Part shown: positions 29,285 through 38,988 of the stretch, one piece after another
Position numbering within the stretch: position 1 is the first letter of the stretch
Layout: every line of letters starts with the position of its first letter
Assembly (NCBI RefSeq): GCF_000166055.1
Contig: NC_014664.1
Span: forward strand, 1,265,927-1,329,926
DNA from: Rhodomicrobium vannielii ATCC 17100
GTDB taxonomy: Bacteria > Pseudomonadota > Alphaproteobacteria > Rhizobiales > Rhodomicrobiaceae
DNA length: 64,000 nt
Reading direction: 5' to 3'
The notes under the pieces: model-generated
Told to the model about the DNA's origin: nothing
Databases searched by the model: none
The model's input: only the letters and a program-made list of their open reading frames with translations
Translations under genes and position numbers: made by a program

Positions 29285-29839
29285 ATGTTCATTCAGACAG
29301 AGATGACGCCGAATCCGGCGACGCTCAAATTTCTACCGGGCCGCACGGTGCTCGAAGAGGGCACGCGCGAGTTTCTCACGAGCGACGACGCCGAGGGGGT
29401 CTCGCCGCTGGCGGCACGGCTGTTCGAGGTCGAAGGCGTCACGGCCGTGTTCCTCGGTTCGGACTTCGTGTCCGTGACAAAGGATCGCGGCGACTGGGAG
29501 AGCCTCAAGCCTCCGGTCCTTGGCGTCATCATGGAACACTTCATGTCAGGGCAACCGGTGCTTTCGGACGAGAGGCACGTTGCGGAAGACGAAGATTTCG
29601 ACGATGCCGACAAGGAAGTTGTTACGACAATCAAGGAGTTGATCGAAACGCGCGTGCGCCCGGCCGTGGCGAACGATGGCGGCGACATCACCTTCAAGGG
29701 GTTCCGCGATGGCGTCGTCTACCTCAAGATGCAGGGCGCATGCTCTGGCTGTCCGTCCGCGACCGCAACGCTTCGCCATGGCATCGAAAACCTGTTGAAA
29801 CACTTCGTTCCCGAGGTTCAGGAAGTCCAGCCCGTCTAG
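29285..29839 (+). CDS. NifU-like iron-sulfur scaffold/carrier protein (Nfu)
   Basis: A 184-residue protein with an N-terminal Nfu_N domain (MFIQTEMTPNPATLKFLPGR; about 1-90) and a C-terminal NifU domain holding the cluster-binding CSGC (Cys153, Cys156) in MQGACSGCPSATATL. It carries [4Fe-4S] clusters to client enzymes such as aconitase and MiaB, both in this window. The length is normal. An AGAGGA site precedes the ATG. Confidence 0.93.
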   Translation: MFIQTEMTPNPATLKFLPGRTVLEEGTREFLTSDDAEGVSPLAARLFEVEGVTAVFLGSDFVSVTKDRGDWESLKPPVLGVIMEHFMSGQPVLSDERHVAEDEDFDDADKEVVTTIKELIETRVRPAVANDGGDITFKGFRDGVVYLKMQGACSGCPSATATLRHGIENLLKHFVPEVQEVQPV

Positions 29840-29906
29840 TGCTCCGAGTCGCGATCCTCTATATGTTGTGCTGCCCTTGGTCGGGGCACACAATAAGAGG
29901 TAATAC

Positions 29907-30500
29907 ATGGGGCGCCCCATCGTCGCGGAATGCCTTGACCAGATTTTTCTGAAGGCCCGCACACACACCAAATGGCAGGACAGACCCGTCGCGGACGATC
30001 TTCTGCGACGGATCATCGATCTCACGGTTCTCGGGCCGACGAGCGCCAATCAATCGCCCGCGCGCTTCGTGTTCGTGAAATCGCCCGAAGCCAAGCTCCG
30101 CCTCATCCCGCTTTTGTCGGAAGGTAACCGCGCGAAGACGCTCGCCGCGCCCGTCTGCGCGATCATCGGTTACGACATGAAATTCTACGACCATCTCCCG
30201 CGACTTTTTCCGCACGAGAACGCGAAAGCATGGTTCGAAGGCAAGGGCGCCTCGGTGCTGGAGACGACCGCGCTTCGCAACGGAACGCTTCAGGGCGCCT
30301 ACTTCATCATCGCCGCACGCGCGCTCGGCCTCGACACCGGCCCAATGTCGGGCTTCGACCAGGCTGGCGTGGACCTCGAATTTTTCGGCGGAACGCCCGT
30401 CAAATCGAACTTCCTGTGCAATTTGGGCTATGGCGACCCGGCCGCGCTACGCCCGCGTTTACCTCGCTTCGTCTTCGATGAGATTTCAGCAATCGTATAA
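29907..30500 (+). CDS. Nitroreductase-family protein, RutE/malonic semialdehyde reductase-like
   Basis: A 197-residue FMN-binding oxidoreductase of the RutE/HadB branch. Recognisable parts are FLKARTHTKWQDRPV, PTSANQSPARFVFV (FMN phosphate loop), and LGLDTGPMSGFD with FLCNLGYGDP near the end. RutE-type enzymes reduce malonic semialdehyde to 3-hydroxypropionate in pyrimidine breakdown, but other rut genes are not seen here, so the physiological substrate is open. The start has an AGAGGT site. Confidence 0.85.
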   Translation: MGRPIVAECLDQIFLKARTHTKWQDRPVADDLLRRIIDLTVLGPTSANQSPARFVFVKSPEAKLRLIPLLSEGNRAKTLAAPVCAIIGYDMKFYDHLPRLFPHENAKAWFEGKGASVLETTALRNGTLQGAYFIIAARALGLDTGPMSGFDQAGVDLEFFGGTPVKSNFLCNLGYGDPAALRPRLPRFVFDEISAIV

Positions 30501-30571
30501 TCGTATTCTATCCCTCCATCGATAGGCTCCCTTATCGTTCCCGCCAGTAACAAGAGTTGTGTCCATAAGTC

Positions 30572-31255
30572 GTGAGAGTTCTAGCAATCGAAACAAGCAT
30601 GGGCCGCACCTCGGTCGCCGTGACATCCGCGCGGCAAGGTGAGGCTGCGCGCGTCAAAAGGCTTGAGAGCGTGCGCGGGCAAGCCGAGCAGCTCATTCCG
30701 CTCATCGGGTCGCTCATGGCCGAAGCAGGTCTGGCCTTCGCGGGCCTCGACCGCATCGCGGTGTCGGTCGGACCCGGCGGCTTCTCCGGCATCCGAACGG
30801 GCGTCGCTGCGGCGCGCGCTTTCGGGCTTGCCGCAAAGCTTCCCGTCGTGGGCGCGACGAGCTTTACGATCATGGCCGAGGCGTTCGAGCAAGGCAGCCA
30901 TGCGAAGGGTGCCTACGGCCTTGCCGCGCCTGCGGGCGTTAACGCGGTCTTTTGTCAAATTCTGAAGCCGGGCCGAGAAGCCGTGACCGAAATCGTGGCC
31001 CTGCCGCAAGCTGATTGCGCGGCCTTCTTCAACGGCAAAGCCGATGTCCTTTCCGGTCCCGCCGCCACTGCGCTGATAAACGGCGGCTTCGTTGCCCTTC
31101 CCATCGCCGCGCCGGATCTTTTCCCGGATGCGCTCACTCTCGCCGAGCTTGCGCCAGCGCTTGACCCCGCGCGCGACCTCCCCACACCGTTCTACGTCCG
31201 TCCGCCCGACGCCAAGCCCCAGACGCGCAATATCATCGCCCGCAAAGATGAGTAA
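30572..31255 (+). CDS. tsaB: tRNA threonylcarbamoyladenosine biosynthesis protein TsaB
   Basis: A 227-residue partner of TsaD/TsaE in making t6A37 on ANN-decoding tRNAs. It has an ASKHA fold with VLAIETSMGRTSVAV at the start and VGPGGFSGIRTGVAAARAFG (about 70-89), the TsaB signature. The start is GTG; no strong ribosome site is seen. It overlaps rimI by 8 bases. The middle has several alanine-rich loops, but the length is normal. Confidence 0.92.
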   Translation: MRVLAIETSMGRTSVAVTSARQGEAARVKRLESVRGQAEQLIPLIGSLMAEAGLAFAGLDRIAVSVGPGGFSGIRTGVAAARAFGLAAKLPVVGATSFTIMAEAFEQGSHAKGAYGLAAPAGVNAVFCQILKPGREAVTEIVALPQADCAAFFNGKADVLSGPAATALINGGFVALPIAAPDLFPDALTLAELAPALDPARDLPTPFYVRPPDAKPQTRNIIARKDE

Positions 31256-31745
31256 GCGATCTGATTTCCTGATCGGCCGCGCATCGCCCGAGGACGCAGC
31301 CACCATCGCGGCGCTCCACGCGGAAGCCCTGCCGCCCGGATGGCCCGAATCCGACTTCGCCGAATCCGCCCTCGACGCGAATCGCGCCCTTCTGAAAGCC
31401 ACGGATCGCGACCGTCCTTGCGGTTTCACGCTGTTCCAGTTCGCCGCCGACGAGGCCGAAGTCCTCGCCATCGCAGTCGCGCTGGACGCGCAAGGTCGCG
31501 GCCATGCAACGCGGCTGATGCAAGCCGCTTTCGAGCTGTGCCGCGAGCGATTCATCGCTTGCATTTATCTGGAAGTGGCGGAAAGTAATGGCAAAGCGCG
31601 CGGCCTTTACGAAAAACTCGGTTTCCGCGTCGTCGCGCGGCGTGACAACTATTATCGGCACGAAAGCTCTGCGTCGGAAACAGCCCTCGTGATGAGGCTG
31701 GATACAGTGCGTTCGGCCGTTGACCCGGAGATAAGCAGCCCGTAA
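31248..31745 (+). CDS. rimI: Ribosomal protein S18-alanine N-acetyltransferase RimI
   Basis: A 165-residue GNAT acetyltransferase. The acetyl-CoA loop is VALDAQGRGHATRLMQAAFE; EVAESNGKARGLYEKLGFRVVARRDNYY is the usual RimI-like C-terminal half. It overlaps tsaB at its start and the plsC start at its stop (TAATG), in the conserved tsaB-rimI pair. A long basic/acidic C-terminal tail follows the fold. Confidence 0.9.
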   Translation: MSKRSDFLIGRASPEDAATIAALHAEALPPGWPESDFAESALDANRALLKATDRDRPCGFTLFQFAADEAEVLAIAVALDAQGRGHATRLMQAAFELCRERFIACIYLEVAESNGKARGLYEKLGFRVVARRDNYYRHESSASETALVMRLDTVRSAVDPEISSP

Positions 31746-32626
31746 TGAAGCGATCGTTGAACGCGCTCGGAAGTGAAGGCGGCATGGATACTCTCGTTTT
31801 TCACGGCTTTATGATGCGACTGCTCGGTTCGATCAGGGCGACGGTTCTGCTTGCCGCGTTCATCGCCGTGACGTTGCCGCTCATGCTCTTGCAATGGTTG
31901 TTCCTGAAGCTTGGGCTCAAGCAGGCGAAGACGCTGCCGAACAGCTATCACAAGCTTGTCTGCCGCATCCTCGGCATCCGGGTGCATGTCGAGGGCAAGC
32001 TCGCCAGCGATCGCCCGGTGCTGCTCGTCTCGAACCATATTTCGTGGCTCGATATTCCCGCTCTGTCGACCGTTGCGCCGCTGAGTTTCGTCGCCAAGGC
32101 CGAAGTGGGCGTGTGGCCCTTCGTCAGCCTGCTCGCTAAGCTTCAGCGCACGGTGTTCGTGGACCGCACGCGGCGCACGCTCGTGAAAGACAAGGCGGGC
32201 GAGATCGCCGAACGCCTCGCCACCGGCGACACCATCGTGCTCTTCGCGGAAGGCACCAGCAGCGACGGCAACCGCATCCTGCCGTTCCGAAGCTCGCTTT
32301 TCTCCGCCGCCTCGCTCGCGCCGAATGCCGCCAACGACAACGGCCCGGAACCCGTGGTGCAGACTGTTTCCATCGCCTACACACACCTTCACGGCCTGCC
32401 GATCCTTCGCCATGAGCGCCCTTTCATCGCGTGGTACGGCGACATGGACATGATGAGCCACGCGTGGAACGTGCTGAAAAGCGGCCCCATCGACGTGACC
32501 GTTCGCATCGGCGAACCGGTGCGGCTTGCATCGTTGCGCGACCGGAAGGCTCTCGCCGCGTTCTCCGAAGCGGAGGTTCGCCAGTCCTATGTCGAACAGG
32601 TGACGGCGCGTCCGCGCGCGGCTTGA
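31745..32626 (+). CDS. plsC: 1-acyl-sn-glycerol-3-phosphate acyltransferase
   Basis: A 293-residue membrane enzyme making phosphatidic acid. One or two hydrophobic segments lie near residues 25-60. The catalytic HX4D is NHISWLD (His98, Asp103), and the glycerophosphate-binding motif FAEGTSS is at 167-173. The start overlaps the rimI stop. miaB begins 3 bp after its stop, so the run tsaB to miaB is one transcription unit. Confidence 0.93.
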   Translation: MKRSLNALGSEGGMDTLVFHGFMMRLLGSIRATVLLAAFIAVTLPLMLLQWLFLKLGLKQAKTLPNSYHKLVCRILGIRVHVEGKLASDRPVLLVSNHISWLDIPALSTVAPLSFVAKAEVGVWPFVSLLAKLQRTVFVDRTRRTLVKDKAGEIAERLATGDTIVLFAEGTSSDGNRILPFRSSLFSAASLAPNAANDNGPEPVVQTVSIAYTHLHGLPILRHERPFIAWYGDMDMMSHAWNVLKSGPIDVTVRIGEPVRLASLRDRKALAAFSEAEVRQSYVEQVTARPRAA

Positions 32627-32629
32627 GAT

Positions 32630-34039
32630 ATGCAGGACGCTTGCGCCCCCGGGATTGAACAAGACGCGCGGCCCACCGCTAACGCGCCCGAAAAGCGCGT
32701 CTTCATCAAGACGTTCGGCTGCCAGATGAATGTCTACGACAGCGAGCGCATGGCAGACGCGCTGGGCGCGGCCGGTTTCGTCGAGACGGGCGCGCCGGAA
32801 GACGCCGACCTCGTCATCCTCAACACGTGCCATATCCGCGAGAAGGCCGCCGAAAAGGTATTCTCGGAACTCGGCCGCCTGCGCGTGCTCCGCGAGGCTC
32901 GCCGCCAGGACGGCGGCGGCAACCTCATGATCGCGGTCGCGGGTTGCGTTGCGCAGGCCGAGGGCGAGGAAATCGCAAGGCGCGCGGCGGTTGACATCAT
33001 CGTCGGCCCGCAGAGCTATCATCGTCTGCCCGAACTGATCGAGCGGCGGGCTAGCACGCGCGGACCGGTCATCGAGACCGAATTTCCCGCCGCCGAAAAA
33101 TTCGCAAGCCTGCCCGCGCCGAAGCTTCGCGCCGCGCCCTCAGCCTTCCTCACCGTGCAGGAAGGCTGCGACAAATTCTGCACTTTCTGCGTGGTGCCCT
33201 ATACGCGCGGCGCGGAATATTCGCGGCCCGTGGCGCAGATCATCGAGGAAGCGAAGCGCCTCGCCGAGCGCGGCGTCCGCGAGATCACCCTTCTCGGGCA
33301 GAATGTGAATGCGTGGGCCGGGGAAGGCCCGTCGGGGAAGACATGGACGCTGCCGGACTTGCTGGCCGCGCTGTCCGAGGTCAACGGCATCGCGCGCCTC
33401 CGCTTCACGACAAGCCACCCGAACGACATGAGCGACGCGCTCATCGCCGCGCATCGCGACCTGCCGAAGCTGATGCCTTATCTGCATCTGCCGTTCCAGT
33501 CCGGCTCGGATCGCATCCTGAAGGCGATGAACCGCAAGCACCGCATGGAGGATTACCTCCGCATCGTGCACCGGCTGCGTGACGCGCGCCCCGACCTCGC
33601 GCTGTCGACCGACATCATCGTCGGGTTTCCCGGCGAGACGGACGCGGATTTCGAGGAAACCATGCGCATGGTGGAACGCGTTCACTTCGCGCAGGCTTAT
33701 TCATTCAAGTACAGCCCGCGCCCCGGAACACCCGCCGCCGACCGCGCCGCGCAGGTGCCGGAAGACGTGAAGTCCGAGCGTCTCGCGCGGCTTCAGGCGC
33801 TGCTTTTCGCGCAGCAGACCGCCTTCAATGCCGCGATGGTGGGACGGACGCTTTCGGTGCTGTGGGAATCGCGCGGGCGCAATGAAGGACAGGTCGTCGG
33901 CCGCTCGCCCTACCTTCAGCCGGTGTACGCGGAGGGCGACCCGGCGCTGATCGGACACATCGCCGATGTGGAAATCGTGGCTGCAAGCCAAAATAGTCTT
34001 CGGGCTGTCATAAAAAATCTGGACGTTGACGCTACATAA
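32630..34039 (+). CDS. miaB: tRNA-2-methylthio-N6-dimethylallyladenosine synthase MiaB
   Basis: A 469-residue radical-SAM methylthiotransferase acting on i6A37 of UNN-decoding tRNAs. The N-terminal cluster cysteines are Cys31 ([11 protein letters not shown]), Cys67 (NTCHIREKA) and Cys106 (GCVAQ). The radical-SAM triad Cys180, Cys184 and Cys187 is in [10 protein letters not shown]. The C-terminal TRAM domain is at about 395-465. It is in the conserved order before phoH and ybeY. Confidence 0.96.
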   Translation: MQDACAPGIEQDARPTANAPEKRVFIKTFGCQMNVYDSERMADALGAAGFVETGAPEDADLVILNTCHIREKAAEKVFSELGRLRVLREARRQDGGGNLMIAVAGCVAQAEGEEIARRAAVDIIVGPQSYHRLPELIERRASTRGPVIETEFPAAEKFASLPAPKLRAAPSAFLTVQEGCDKFCTFCVVPYTRGAEYSRPVAQIIEEAKRLAERGVREITLLGQNVNAWAGEGPSGKTWTLPDLLAALSEVNGIARLRFTTSHPNDMSDALIAAHRDLPKLMPYLHLPFQSGSDRILKAMNRKHRMEDYLRIVHRLRDARPDLALSTDIIVGFPGETDADFEETMRMVERVHFAQAYSFKYSPRPGTPAADRAAQVPEDVKSERLARLQALLFAQQTAFNAAMVGRTLSVLWESRGRNEGQVVGRSPYLQPVYAEGDPALIGHIADVEIVAASQNSLRAVIKNLDVDAT

Positions 34040-34090
34040 AGGGACAATAGTGAGAGAGCGCTCGGCAAGCAGAATGCGGAGAAATACTTT

Positions 34091-35149
34091 TTGCCAGGTG
34101 TCGACATACCGCCACGGCGATCGATGAGCGCAACCTCGCGTCAGGCTTGGCGTGCCGGCTCGAAGCCGTCGCAATCGTCTCAATCCCTTTACCGGATTGA
34201 AATCACGTTCGACGATAACCGAAAGCTCGCCGATGTGTTGGGCGAGTTCGATGTCAATCTCGCCCTCATCGAAAACAGGCTCGGCCTTCGCGCTGTGGTA
34301 CACGGCAATGTTGTCGTGCTCGACGGCGAAAAGGATACGTGTCTTCAGGGGAAAACGGTGTTGGAAACGCTGTATGGCCGCGCCAAGGGCGATGGCACCC
34401 TGTCGCAGGGCGACGTCGACGGTGCGATTCGCCACCTGACCGGCGGGCCCGGTTCAGGCGGCTCTGGGCTTGCGGTGGCGCAACCTGTGCCGAATGTCGG
34501 CGAACTTAAGACACGCAAGCGCACCATCGTCGCGCGAACGCCCGCGCAATCAAGCTATATCAAGGCTCTTCAGTCCCGCGAAATGGTCTTCGGCACCGGC
34601 CCGGCGGGCACCGGCAAGACGTACCTCGCGGTCGCCCACGCGGCGGGTTGCCTCGAACGTGGCGAGGTCGACCGGCTGGTGCTTTCGCGCCCCGCAGTGG
34701 AAGCCGGTGAACGCCTCGGCTTCCTGCCCGGCGACATGAAAGAGAAGGTCGACCCGTATCTTCGTCCGCTCTACGACGCGCTTTATGACGTGCTCCCCGC
34801 CGAAAAGGTGGAACGCGGGCTTGAGACGAAGTCGATCGAAATCGCACCGCTCGCCTTCATGCGCGGCCGCACGCTCGCGCATTCCATCGTCATTCTCGAC
34901 GAGGCGCAGAATTGCACCGTCATGCAGATGAAGATGTTCCTGACGCGCCTCGGCGAGGGCAGCCGCATGATCATCACCGGCGATCCTTCGCAGGTCGACC
35001 TGCCCGCTGGCCAGCATTCAGGCCTCGCCGATGCACTCGGCGTGCTCGACGGCGTGGAAGGCATTGCGCATATTGCTTTCACGCGTGCGGACGTGATTCG
35101 TCACCCGCTTGTCGGGAGAATTATTGAAGCATACGAAACAAAGCGCTAA
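34091..35149 (+). CDS. PhoH-like ATPase
   Basis: A 352-residue PhoH-family P-loop protein, likely cytoplasmic and linked to RNA metabolism through its constant pairing with ybeY. Walker A is GPAGTGKT (170-177 from the TTG start), Walker B VILDEAQN, and a GDPSQVDLP sensor follows. The TTG start is preferred because GGAGA lies 8 nt upstream; an ATG 11 codons later has a poor site and remains possible. It is located 12 bp before ybeY. Confidence 0.92.
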   Translation: MPGVDIPPRRSMSATSRQAWRAGSKPSQSSQSLYRIEITFDDNRKLADVLGEFDVNLALIENRLGLRAVVHGNVVVLDGEKDTCLQGKTVLETLYGRAKGDGTLSQGDVDGAIRHLTGGPGSGGSGLAVAQPVPNVGELKTRKRTIVARTPAQSSYIKALQSREMVFGTGPAGTGKTYLAVAHAAGCLERGEVDRLVLSRPAVEAGERLGFLPGDMKEKVDPYLRPLYDALYDVLPAEKVERGLETKSIEIAPLAFMRGRTLAHSIVILDEAQNCTVMQMKMFLTRLGEGSRMIITGDPSQVDLPAGQHSGLADALGVLDGVEGIAHIAFTRADVIRHPLVGRIIEAYETKR

Positions 35150-35161
35150 ATCAAGAAGACC

Positions 35162-35743
35162 ATGACACCGCATATGACAGTTTCCGAAACGAATACCTCC
35201 TCGGACCCCGATCCGAGCGGGGAAGGCGAGCCCTACCGAATAGGCACGGATATCTCGATTGAAGACGATCGCTGGGTATCCGTTGATGGGTTGGAAGACC
35301 TCATCCCCAAGCTCGTAGCCGAAACCTTGCGCGAGGCCGGTCTGACGCCGGAGGACGCCTGCGTCAGCGTGGCCCTCATGTCCGGCGAGCAGGTTCGTTC
35401 GCTGAACAAGGTGTTCCGCAGCAAGGACGCCGACACCAACGTGCTGTCGTTCCCGTCGCCCGAAGCTGCACGCTCTGCCGTTCTCGAAGATGAACCCGCG
35501 TTCCTCGGCGATGTTGCGCTGTCTTACGACGCGGTCGTGGGCGAGGCGCAAGCACAGGCGAAGACGCCTCTCCAGCATACCGCTCATCTCGTGGCGCACG
35601 GCGTTCTGCATCTGGTCGGCTTCGACCATGAAGCCGATGCCGACGCCGACGCAATGGAAGCCGCCGAGCGCGTCATCCTTGCCCGCTTCGGCATTCCCGA
35701 TCCTTATCGGGATGATACGAGCAACTCCGCTCAGACACTTTGA
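35162..35743 (+). CDS. ybeY: Endoribonuclease YbeY
   Basis: A 193-residue zinc-dependent endoribonuclease needed for 16S rRNA 3'-end maturation and ribosome quality control. The metal site H-x3-H-x5-H is HGVLHLVGFDH (His146, His150, His156). DTNVLSFPSP and LGDVALSYD are typical family blocks. The N-terminal 25 residues are variable and acidic. It overlaps the following corC-like frame. Confidence 0.94.
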   Translation: MTPHMTVSETNTSSDPDPSGEGEPYRIGTDISIEDDRWVSVDGLEDLIPKLVAETLREAGLTPEDACVSVALMSGEQVRSLNKVFRSKDADTNVLSFPSPEAARSAVLEDEPAFLGDVALSYDAVVGEAQAQAKTPLQHTAHLVAHGVLHLVGFDHEADADADAMEAAERVILARFGIPDPYRDDTSNSAQTL

Positions 35744-36798
35744 CCTCCATAACAGGGCTCACACACCTCAAAGCCATGCCTCCACAAATATTGCTCGACA
35801 CGGGGAAATCGAAGCCTTCCGCTGGATGGTTGCAGCGGATGGCGGCCAATCTCGGGTTCGCCAGCAACGAGACGTTGCGCGACACGCTTGAAAGCGCCAT
35901 CGCCGAAAGCGTAGGCGAAGACGACAAGTCAATGTCGCAGCAGGAGCGCATGATGCTCCTCAACGTGCTGGGATTCGGCGAATCCAAGGTTTCCGAGATC
36001 ATGCTCCCGCGCGCGGACGTGGTGGCGGCTGAGGAACAGCAAACGGTCGGCGACCTGCTCGCGCTTTTCGCGCAGGAAGGCCACGCACGTATCCCCGTCT
36101 ATCGCGAGAGCCTCGACGACGCCATCGGCATGGTCCACATCAAGGACGCCATGGTGTGGGTGATGAAGCACGGCGCCAAAGAGGGCCAAGTGGACCTCAG
36201 CCAGGACGTGCTGAAGACGACCATCGCGGATTCGAAGCTGGTCCGGGAGGTTCTGTTCGTGCCCGCTTCCATGTCGGCGCTGGCTCTCCTTGCGAAGATG
36301 AAGGCGAAGACGACGCATCTCGCCATCGTGGTGGACGAGTTCGGCGGCACCGACGGTCTTGTCACCTTGCAGGATCTGGTGGATTCCATCGTGGGCGACA
36401 TCGCCGACGAGCATGACGATGCCCATCAGTTCTCCATCGCGGTCAAGGACGAAACCTTCGTCGCGAGCGCCCGCGCACCGATCGAGGATGTGGAGCAGGT
36501 GCTCGGCCTGTCCCTTGCCACGCCCGGCGTGACCGACGATGTCGATACGCTCGGCGGCCTGATCCTCGCAATGGTTGGAAGTTTCCCGAAACGCGGGCAG
36601 CTCATTCACCATCACTCGGGGGTCACGTTCGAGATCATGGAAGCCGGGCCGCGCCGCCTGCATACCGTGCGCATCTTCAAGCAGCGGGTGCTCAACGGAC
36701 CGGAAAAGCCGCTTCTGCTGCCCGCACCCGACGGCGATGTCAGCCATGGCGGTGAGACTGCCACCCGCACGGAGCTTCGCGACGCAAGAGCCGCTTAG
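35740..36798 (+). CDS. CBS-domain CorC/hemolysin-like protein
   Basis: A 352-residue soluble protein with two CBS domains (about 85-205; VSEIMLPRADVVA ... GHARIPVYRESLDDAIGMVHIKD, then VLFVPASMSALALLAKM ... VDEFGGTDGLVTLQDLVDSIVGDI) and a C-terminal CorC_HlyC transporter-associated domain (about 240-325). It may modulate ion transport. The TTG start overlaps the ybeY stop (TTGA) but has no clear ribosome site; an ATG at 35776 is the alternative. In relatives lnt usually follows; here it does not. Confidence 0.88.
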   Translation: MTSITGLTHLKAMPPQILLDTGKSKPSAGWLQRMAANLGFASNETLRDTLESAIAESVGEDDKSMSQQERMMLLNVLGFGESKVSEIMLPRADVVAAEEQQTVGDLLALFAQEGHARIPVYRESLDDAIGMVHIKDAMVWVMKHGAKEGQVDLSQDVLKTTIADSKLVREVLFVPASMSALALLAKMKAKTTHLAIVVDEFGGTDGLVTLQDLVDSIVGDIADEHDDAHQFSIAVKDETFVASARAPIEDVEQVLGLSLATPGVTDDVDTLGGLILAMVGSFPKRGQLIHHHSGVTFEIMEAGPRRLHTVRIFKQRVLNGPEKPLLLPAPDGDVSHGGETATRTELRDARAA

Positions 36799-36836
36799 AG
36801 CGTGAGCCGCAGGTTGGCGCGAATTGCCCTAAGAAC

Positions 36837-36876
36837 AAGCTTGGAGCGCGCTTTTGGGAAGCCGCTCCTTGAGCTT
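36837..36876. terminator. Imperfect hairpin between convergent corC-like and glycosyltransferase genes
   Basis: GGAGCG (36843-36848) pairs with CGCTCC (36863-36868); AAGCT (36837-36841) and AGCTT (36872-36876) extend the stem across a small internal loop. No T tract follows. Its position between two convergent stops makes a terminator role plausible. Confidence 0.35.
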
Positions 36877-36902
36877 TATCGGCTGACTATCCGCAGCGTG
36901 AT

Positions 36903-38006
36903 CTAGCGCGGCGTAGCGAGCCGCTCGAACAGCGCTTCCCACTCACCCGTGCGTGCATCCCAGGTCGCGAGCGCGCTGTCCGCGAGGCAAGCGCGGTGCA
37001 TCCTTGTCCACAGCGCGTCATCGGCGAGAAGCGCTGCGCTGCGTGCGATGAACTCGTCCCTGTCCTTCGCGATAAACCCCGTTTCGCCGTCGCGCACGCG
37101 TTCGCTCAGCGAGCCTTCACCGAGCGTCACCACCGGTACCCCCGATGCAATCGCTTCGGCTGCGGCGAGGCAATAAGTCTCGTCGCGATGTCCGGGGATG
37201 AGCTGAACGCGCGCGCTCGCCAGTTCCTGCACAAGCGCACCGCGTGCGACGCTGCCCCGGAACAGGACGCCCTCCAGCGCAGCCTTGGCGGCGTTGGCGT
37301 TCGCCTGATGTGCCTTCGGTGCAAAAACGTCGAACCGCGCACCCGGCACCCTGGCCCGCACCTCCGGCCACAGACCGAGAAGCCAGTCGAGGCCGCGATA
37401 GGGCTGCGAGGTGAAGATCGCGCGCGGCTGAGGCGCTGCGTCGGTGGTGCCTTCCCGGTGAAACTCGTCGGCGATACCGTGATGGATGATGCTTCGACCG
37501 CTCGACGGTAGCCAGCGCGGGACGTTGCGCGAATGATAATCGCCGAGAAGCACGAAATGCGGCCGCGCCTTCAGCATCGGCAGCACGGTGCCACGGCGAA
37601 CCTGCCGAAATCCCTTCAGCGGATTGTGCAACCACAGGATGGAGACGCGGAACGAGGTCGTCCAGAAAGCCCTGGGGGCTGCAACCGAAATCCCCACGTC
37701 GCCCCGCGTTTGCCCGCGGGCATCCTCGATCGGCAGGTATTCGACGCCGAATGTGCGCTGTCGGCTCGCGACGCCATTGAACACGCGCACGTCGTGCCCG
37801 CGCTCCGCGAGCGCCTCCGCAAGATGCACGACTGAGCTTTGCGTGCCGCCCATCGAGCCGGTCCTGAGCGTTTCGCCGGTGTAGGCGCTGCCTGGATGCA
37901 GGAAATCGATGCCAGAGGCTGCGCGGCCGACGCGCTCCCATAACGGAAATTGCTGGGCCGGCGCGGGACGCGCCCGCGCGTCGGAGAGCCTTAGAGTGAT
38001 CACCAT
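36903..38006 (-). CDS. Glycosyltransferase family 4-like protein
   Basis: A 367-residue GT-B-fold transferase, predicted cytoplasmic. The N-half has MGGTQSSVVHLAEALAERGHDVRVF, the usual acceptor-side start. The C-half has AIFTSQPYRGLDWLLGLWPEVRARVPGARFDVF and the donor-binding ETYCLAAAEAIASGVPVVTLGEGSLSERVRDGETGFI, with the E-x7-E-like pattern. The donor and acceptor sugars are unknown; it probably acts in surface polysaccharide or LPS. The start is supported only by a weak site. It is divergent from a GT25 gene with 107 bp between the starts. Confidence 0.85.
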   Translation of the reverse strand: MVITLRLSDARARPAPAQQFPLWERVGRAASGIDFLHPGSAYTGETLRTGSMGGTQSSVVHLAEALAERGHDVRVFNGVASRQRTFGVEYLPIEDARGQTRGDVGISVAAPRAFWTTSFRVSILWLHNPLKGFRQVRRGTVLPMLKARPHFVLLGDYHSRNVPRWLPSSGRSIIHHGIADEFHREGTTDAAPQPRAIFTSQPYRGLDWLLGLWPEVRARVPGARFDVFAPKAHQANANAAKAALEGVLFRGSVARGALVQELASARVQLIPGHRDETYCLAAAEAIASGVPVVTLGEGSLSERVRDGETGFIAKDRDEFIARSAALLADDALWTRMHRACLADSALATWDARTGEWEALFERLATPR

Positions 38007-38113
38007 GTCCGATGGATACCAACCAACGCATTACCGAAGCTTGCGACATGGCTATTGTGCTACTTTTAGTTGAATGTTAATAACCGCACATTTCACGGAG
38101 GGATCGCAGCCTG

Positions 38114-38935
38114 ATGCCGCAGTTGCCGGTTTTCCTGCTTAACCTTGACAGCGCTCCGCACCGCCTTGCCGCGATGAAGGAGCAACTCGACGCGCTCGGC
38201 CTCGCGTTTGAGCGCTTTCCCGCCGTCGCCGGCAAATTGTTGAGCGCGGACGAGCTTGAAGCCGTCGCACCGTCGCACCTCTGGGAAGGACGGCGGCGCC
38301 GCAATCCGGGCGAGATCGGCTGCTTCCTGAGCCACCGTGCGATTCTCGAAACCATCGTCGCGCGGAACCTGCCCCTCGCTTGCATCCTCGAAGACGACGT
38401 GCACCTGTCGCCCGATTTCGCGACCATCCTCGACGCCGCACGGCATCTGCCCCCGCAGGTCGATGTGCTGAAGCTGGAAATCGCGCTGCCCCGTGCGAAA
38501 ATACCTTTCATCGAGGTATCGGCTTTCGCTGGTCGCGATCTTGTGTTTCTGCCGTCAGGCGGCTGGCCGGGAGCCGCCGCCTATATCGTGACACAGCGTG
38601 GAGCGAAGGCGCTGATAGCTCGCATGCCGGTGATGATCGCCTCGAACGACCGCCAGGCGTTCGACCCGCCCGCAAAGGATCTCGCGATTTTTCATCTGTT
38701 CCCGCTCCCTGCGGTGCAGGAGGGAGAAAGCGAGATGGGCCGCGCACCGAATCCACCGAAAGCGCCAAAGCCGCACCGCCCACCCGCTCGCATGCTGCGT
38801 GATGCCCTTGGAAAGGGCGTGCGCTCGGTCAACAAACGCGCCGCGCAACTGCGCTTCCAGATGAGCCTCCTCGGTGCGAGGAAAGCGCTGCTCGGTCGCC
38901 GCACCCGCAAGCGCGCCGACCTCGTGCGTATCTGA
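38114..38935 (+). CDS. Glycosyltransferase family 25 protein (LPS-type)
   Basis: A 273-residue GT25 (LOS/LPS beta-galactosyltransferase-like) protein. The opening LPVFLLNLDSAPHRLAAM, the block NPGEIGCFLSHRAILETI (about 69-86) and the acidic ACILEDDVHLSPDF (metal/nucleotide-sugar DxD-like) are typical. The tail is basic and proline-rich. The start has a GGAGGGA site about 12 nt upstream. With the divergent GT4 gene it forms a small envelope-sugar pair. Confidence 0.87.
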   Translation: MPQLPVFLLNLDSAPHRLAAMKEQLDALGLAFERFPAVAGKLLSADELEAVAPSHLWEGRRRRNPGEIGCFLSHRAILETIVARNLPLACILEDDVHLSPDFATILDAARHLPPQVDVLKLEIALPRAKIPFIEVSAFAGRDLVFLPSGGWPGAAAYIVTQRGAKALIARMPVMIASNDRQAFDPPAKDLAIFHLFPLPAVQEGESEMGRAPNPPKAPKPHRPPARMLRDALGKGVRSVNKRAAQLRFQMSLLGARKALLGRRTRKRADLVRI

Positions 38936-38988
38936 GGCACATCCCGCGAACGGCCGTCCGGCAAAAGCTGCGTTGGCGCGCAGCCGCT

